NCBI GenBank assembly: GCA_016201275.1
Contig: JACQDB010000104.1
Coordinates: forward strand, 1-64,000
Direction: 5' to 3'
DNA length: 64,000 nucleotides
From: Acidobacteriota bacterium
GTDB lineage: Bacteria > Acidobacteriota > Blastocatellia > UBA7656
A program made the translations under genes and the position numbers. Shown here piece by piece: positions 62,401-64,000 of the stretch (position 1 is its first letter; every line of letters begins with the position of its first letter). The notes beneath the pieces were generated by a model that was not told where the DNA came from, did no database searches, and was given only the letters and a program-made list of their open reading frames with translations.

Positions 62401-62432
62401 AAAGTGCCCCGCTGCTTGTGGCGGGGCACTTT
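62401..62432. terminator. GC-rich hairpin
   Basis: AAAGTGCCCCGC and GCGGGGCACTTT (12-bp perfect stem, 8-base loop) lie between the large secreted protein gene and the REP/RAYT block; it could end transcripts in either direction. Confidence 0.65.
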
Positions 62433-62453
62433 ACTGACCACGATGCTTGCAAC

Positions 62454-62542
62454 TGCCCCGGAGGGGCGCAGGAGATTAGCCAGTGGTGAAGCCACTGGAA
62501 ATTGTCAGCCCTCCCCGCCGCACCCTGAAGGGGCGCAGGAGG
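62454..62542. repeat. REP units downstream of the RAYT
   Basis: GCAGGAGATTAGCCAGTGGT followed by GAAGCCACTGG makes the REP hairpin (CCAGTGG/CCACTGG). CACCCTGAAGGGGCGCAGGAGG is a second palindromic part. Matching units stand on the other side of the transposase gene. Confidence 0.75.
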
Positions 62543-62549
62543 ATGCGCT

Positions 62550-62997
62550 TCACCACAAATATTTCTCGTCAAACTCAACGCCGCTCTCTTCTAAAAATCG
62601 TCGGTATTCTTCCTGAAATGTTTTTACCCGATGATACTCTCCCTGATTTTCTATATATTGCTTGACCGCAGCAATTCGTGAGGCGCTCACTGTAAATGCG
62701 CCATACCCCGCTTGCCAAGCAAACTTACTTACGCCGAATTCATCGTGAATCCATTTTGATGATCCCGATTTGATACTCTCCAAAACATCACACAAACGAT
62801 GCGTGGCACGCAGGCCAAGTAACAGATGCACATGGTCATTGGTGCCGCCAATGGTTTGCGCCACGCCATCAAGCTTTCGCACTTCGCCTCCCAAGAAGGC
62901 GTGCAGGCGATTTCGCCATTCCTTACTTAATGAATGGAAAGCGCTCTTTCGTGCTGAAGATCAAATGATAATGAAGACTCAAATGTGTTGACGGCAT
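62550..62997 (-). pseudogene. REP-associated tyrosine transposase (RAYT), frameshifted
   Basis: RAYTs are single-strand Y1 transposases of the IS200/IS605 superfamily that act on REP hairpins. The original start is ATG 62997 after GGAGGTGAAG, reading MPSTHLSLHYHLIFSTKERF and then a stop. From ~62935 another frame continues EWRNRLHAFLGGEVRKLDGV to the end. The HUH motif is intact (GTNDHVHLLLGL), as are the nucleophile-Tyr helix AAVKQYIENQGEYHR and the typical C-terminus FDEKYLW. A one-base frameshift near 62915-62935 separates the two parts, so the gene is probably dead. REP units flank both sides. Confidence 0.8.
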
Positions 62998-63000
62998 CTT

Positions 63001-63180
63001 CACCTCCTGCGCCCTTTCAGGGCGCGGATATTTGATGATCACCAATCCCAGTGGCTTCACCACTGGCTAATCTCCCGCGCCCCTTCGGGGCAATCATTCT
63101 CCCAGTGGCTTCACCACTGGCTAATCTCCCGCGCCCCTTCGGGGCAATCATTCTCCCGTTGGCTTTGCCACTGGCTAATT
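63001..63180. repeat. Tandem 54-bp REP array upstream of the RAYT
   Basis: Units begin CCCAGTGGCTTCACCACTGG at 63047 and 63101, then CCCGTTGGCTTTGCCACTGG at 63155, each followed by CTAATCTCCCGCGCCCC in the full copies. The period is exactly 54 bp. A CTCCTGCGCCC/GGGCGC palindrome opens the array at 63004. The last unit reaches the stop codon of the neighbouring gene. Confidence 0.85.
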
Positions 63181-64000
63181 CCCCAGCACTCGCGCCGAAT
63201 AAATCGCGCCCGAAGCAAACGATTTATTGATGTGCAAAGCCACGGCAGCGGCTTTATCACGCGCCTGTTTCACCGCGACAAATGCTTCAATGCGTTTTTC
63301 GATAGCCGTTTTCTCGTCGGGGCGTTTCGCTTCGCTGGCGCGCAAACGCTCTAAAGCGATGGCGCGATCCAGCCGTCCCAAACGCGCCGACGCATCCGCC
63401 AGCGCCAAAATTAAATCGTTTTGCGCCGTCGCCGCTGCCGCTTCATTCAACTCCGCCAGCATTCGCAAGCCGGTGATTTTTGCTTTGGTAATTTCCAGCG
63501 ATGGCTCGAAAATGGCTGTGGTAGCCGTTTCTGCGGTTTCGCCTCCGGTCAATGCCTGCCGCGCCGCTGCGCTCAATAACGATTTACCATCGGCTTCCCC
63601 TTCGGTCAAACGGATCGCCGCTTGGTCGCGCTGCAACTTGCTGTAGAGCGCAATCAATTGTCCGCGTGAACTTCCGGCGCGGAACGCAATCGCCGAAGTC
63701 AATATGGCATCGGGGTCAAGATACAGCGCCCGCTCGAAATTCTTTGCCGCTTCCGCATCTTGGTTGCCACGGCGATTCAGCAATCCAAGTTTGACCTGCG
63801 CCACGGCTTCCAGCGGCCCCTTGACTCTGGCAAGCGTAGTTTGCGCCCGTTCCATATTGCCCGTGCTTTCATCAAAGGCCGCCCCTGCCAGCAACGCTCC
63901 GCCCTCCTGCTGCACACCTGCGGTCTGGAACAAGCGTTGAATTTTTTCCGCAGAACTTTTATCCGCTTTGGCAATCTCGCCGACTACTTCAGCAAGCTGC
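63175..64000 (-). CDS. TPR-like protein, 5' end outside the window
   Basis: At least 274 residues; the frame stays open to the window edge, so the N-terminus is missing. Helical repeats are clear: GNMERAQTTLARVKGPLEAV, GNQDAEAAKNFERALYLDPD (a canonical TPR with its D-P end) and SARLGRLDRAIALERLRASE. Ala/Leu/Glu-rich throughout, no membrane helix in the visible part. TPR proteins scaffold complexes; the partner is unknown. Its TAG stop lies in the REP array (GAATTAGCCAGTGG). Confidence 0.75.
   Translation of the reverse strand, partial: QLAEVVGEIAKADKSSAEKIQRLFQTAGVQQEGGALLAGAAFDESTGNMERAQTTLARVKGPLEAVAQVKLGLLNRRGNQDAEAAKNFERALYLDPDAILTSAIAFRAGSSRGQLIALYSKLQRDQAAIRLTEGEADGKSLLSAAARQALTGGETAETATTAIFEPSLEITKAKITGLRMLAELNEAAAATAQNDLILALADASARLGRLDRAIALERLRASEAKRPDEKTAIEKRIEAFVAVKQARDKAAAVALHINKSFASGAIYSARVLGN

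Noticed and set aside
63047-63180. 54-bp tandem repeats as a CRISPR or minisatellite
   Set aside because: The units carry the REP hairpin and flank a RAYT gene; there are no unique spacers.
1-64000. tRNA, rRNA or riboswitch genes
   Set aside because: I looked for cloverleaf arms with the T-loop GTTC-A pattern and for conserved rRNA words by eye and found none that hold up; a tRNAscan/Rfam run would settle it.

Overview
The window is bacterial chromosome, most likely from an Acidobacteriota member of the Blastocatellia type. This is inferred from protein style: a VWFA protein of the kind long described as Acidobacterial, DUF4019-like lipoproteins, YfhO and PMT-type glycosyltransferases, and an RNase E/G with a huge insertion. 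No rRNA or tRNA gene was found, so the placement rests on proteins only. Coding density is high, but many gene ends carry palindromic repeats.

Layout. 1-660: repeat element, an Rpn nuclease fragment and a MITE. 0.7-6.0 kb: ruvA, a membrane-anchored hydrolase-like protein, a small membrane protein, an ArnT-like GT39 transferase and a Gfo/Idh/MocA oxidoreductase. 6.1-7.4 kb: doxX and marR, with a readable MarR operator and promoter. 7.5-12.8 kb: a PMT-type transferase, a Cys-rich secreted peptide and a YfhO protein. 13.0-19.0 kb: a small Cys protein, a DUF2318 protein, an FtsX/MacB-type permease, a LolD-type ATPase, then a histidine kinase and a sigma-54 response regulator. The DUF2318-permease-ATPase set matches part of the FTR1/P19 iron-uptake loci, without FTR1 or P19.

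19.3-40.0 kb is the most unusual part, a probable copper or heavy-metal locus. On the minus strand it runs from a His-rich YtkA-like membrane protein through TolC, a lipoprotein, a CusB with a fused YtkA-like domain, a 57-aa membrane protein, a CusA/CzcA pump, a degenerate kinase-like membrane protein, a VWFA protein and a YtkA-like lipoprotein to a Crp/Fnr regulator, a lone cNMP-binding protein and a receiver protein. Divergently on the plus strand lie a YHS protein, a 15-Cys four-helix copper protein (DUF326/Csp-like), a DUF305 protein, a large membrane protein joining a cell-wall-binding-repeat-2-like domain to a Met-rich membrane domain, and a secreted paralogue of that domain. The last pair, with the YtkA-like set, is my best candidate for an undescribed system.

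40.0-49.4 kb holds the cell-shape and RNA-decay block, transcribed leftwards as mreB-mreC-mreD-mrdA-rodA-RNase E/G. 50.6-64 kb holds a HEAT protein, a HEAT/hydrolase fusion, a zinc-ribbon membrane protein, a UshA-type nucleotidase, a secreted subtilase, small secreted or lipoproteins, a large secreted protein, a frameshifted RAYT with its REP arrays, and a partial TPR protein open at the right edge.

Repeats are a second theme. There is a composite hairpin element (two copies, inverted, 60 kb apart), a TA-flanked ~101-bp MITE (four copies), a nested-palindrome element, a larger REP-bearing element with terminal inverted repeats (two copies, each abutting the MITE), and RAYT-type REPs. At three genes a repeat supplies the TAG stop codon.
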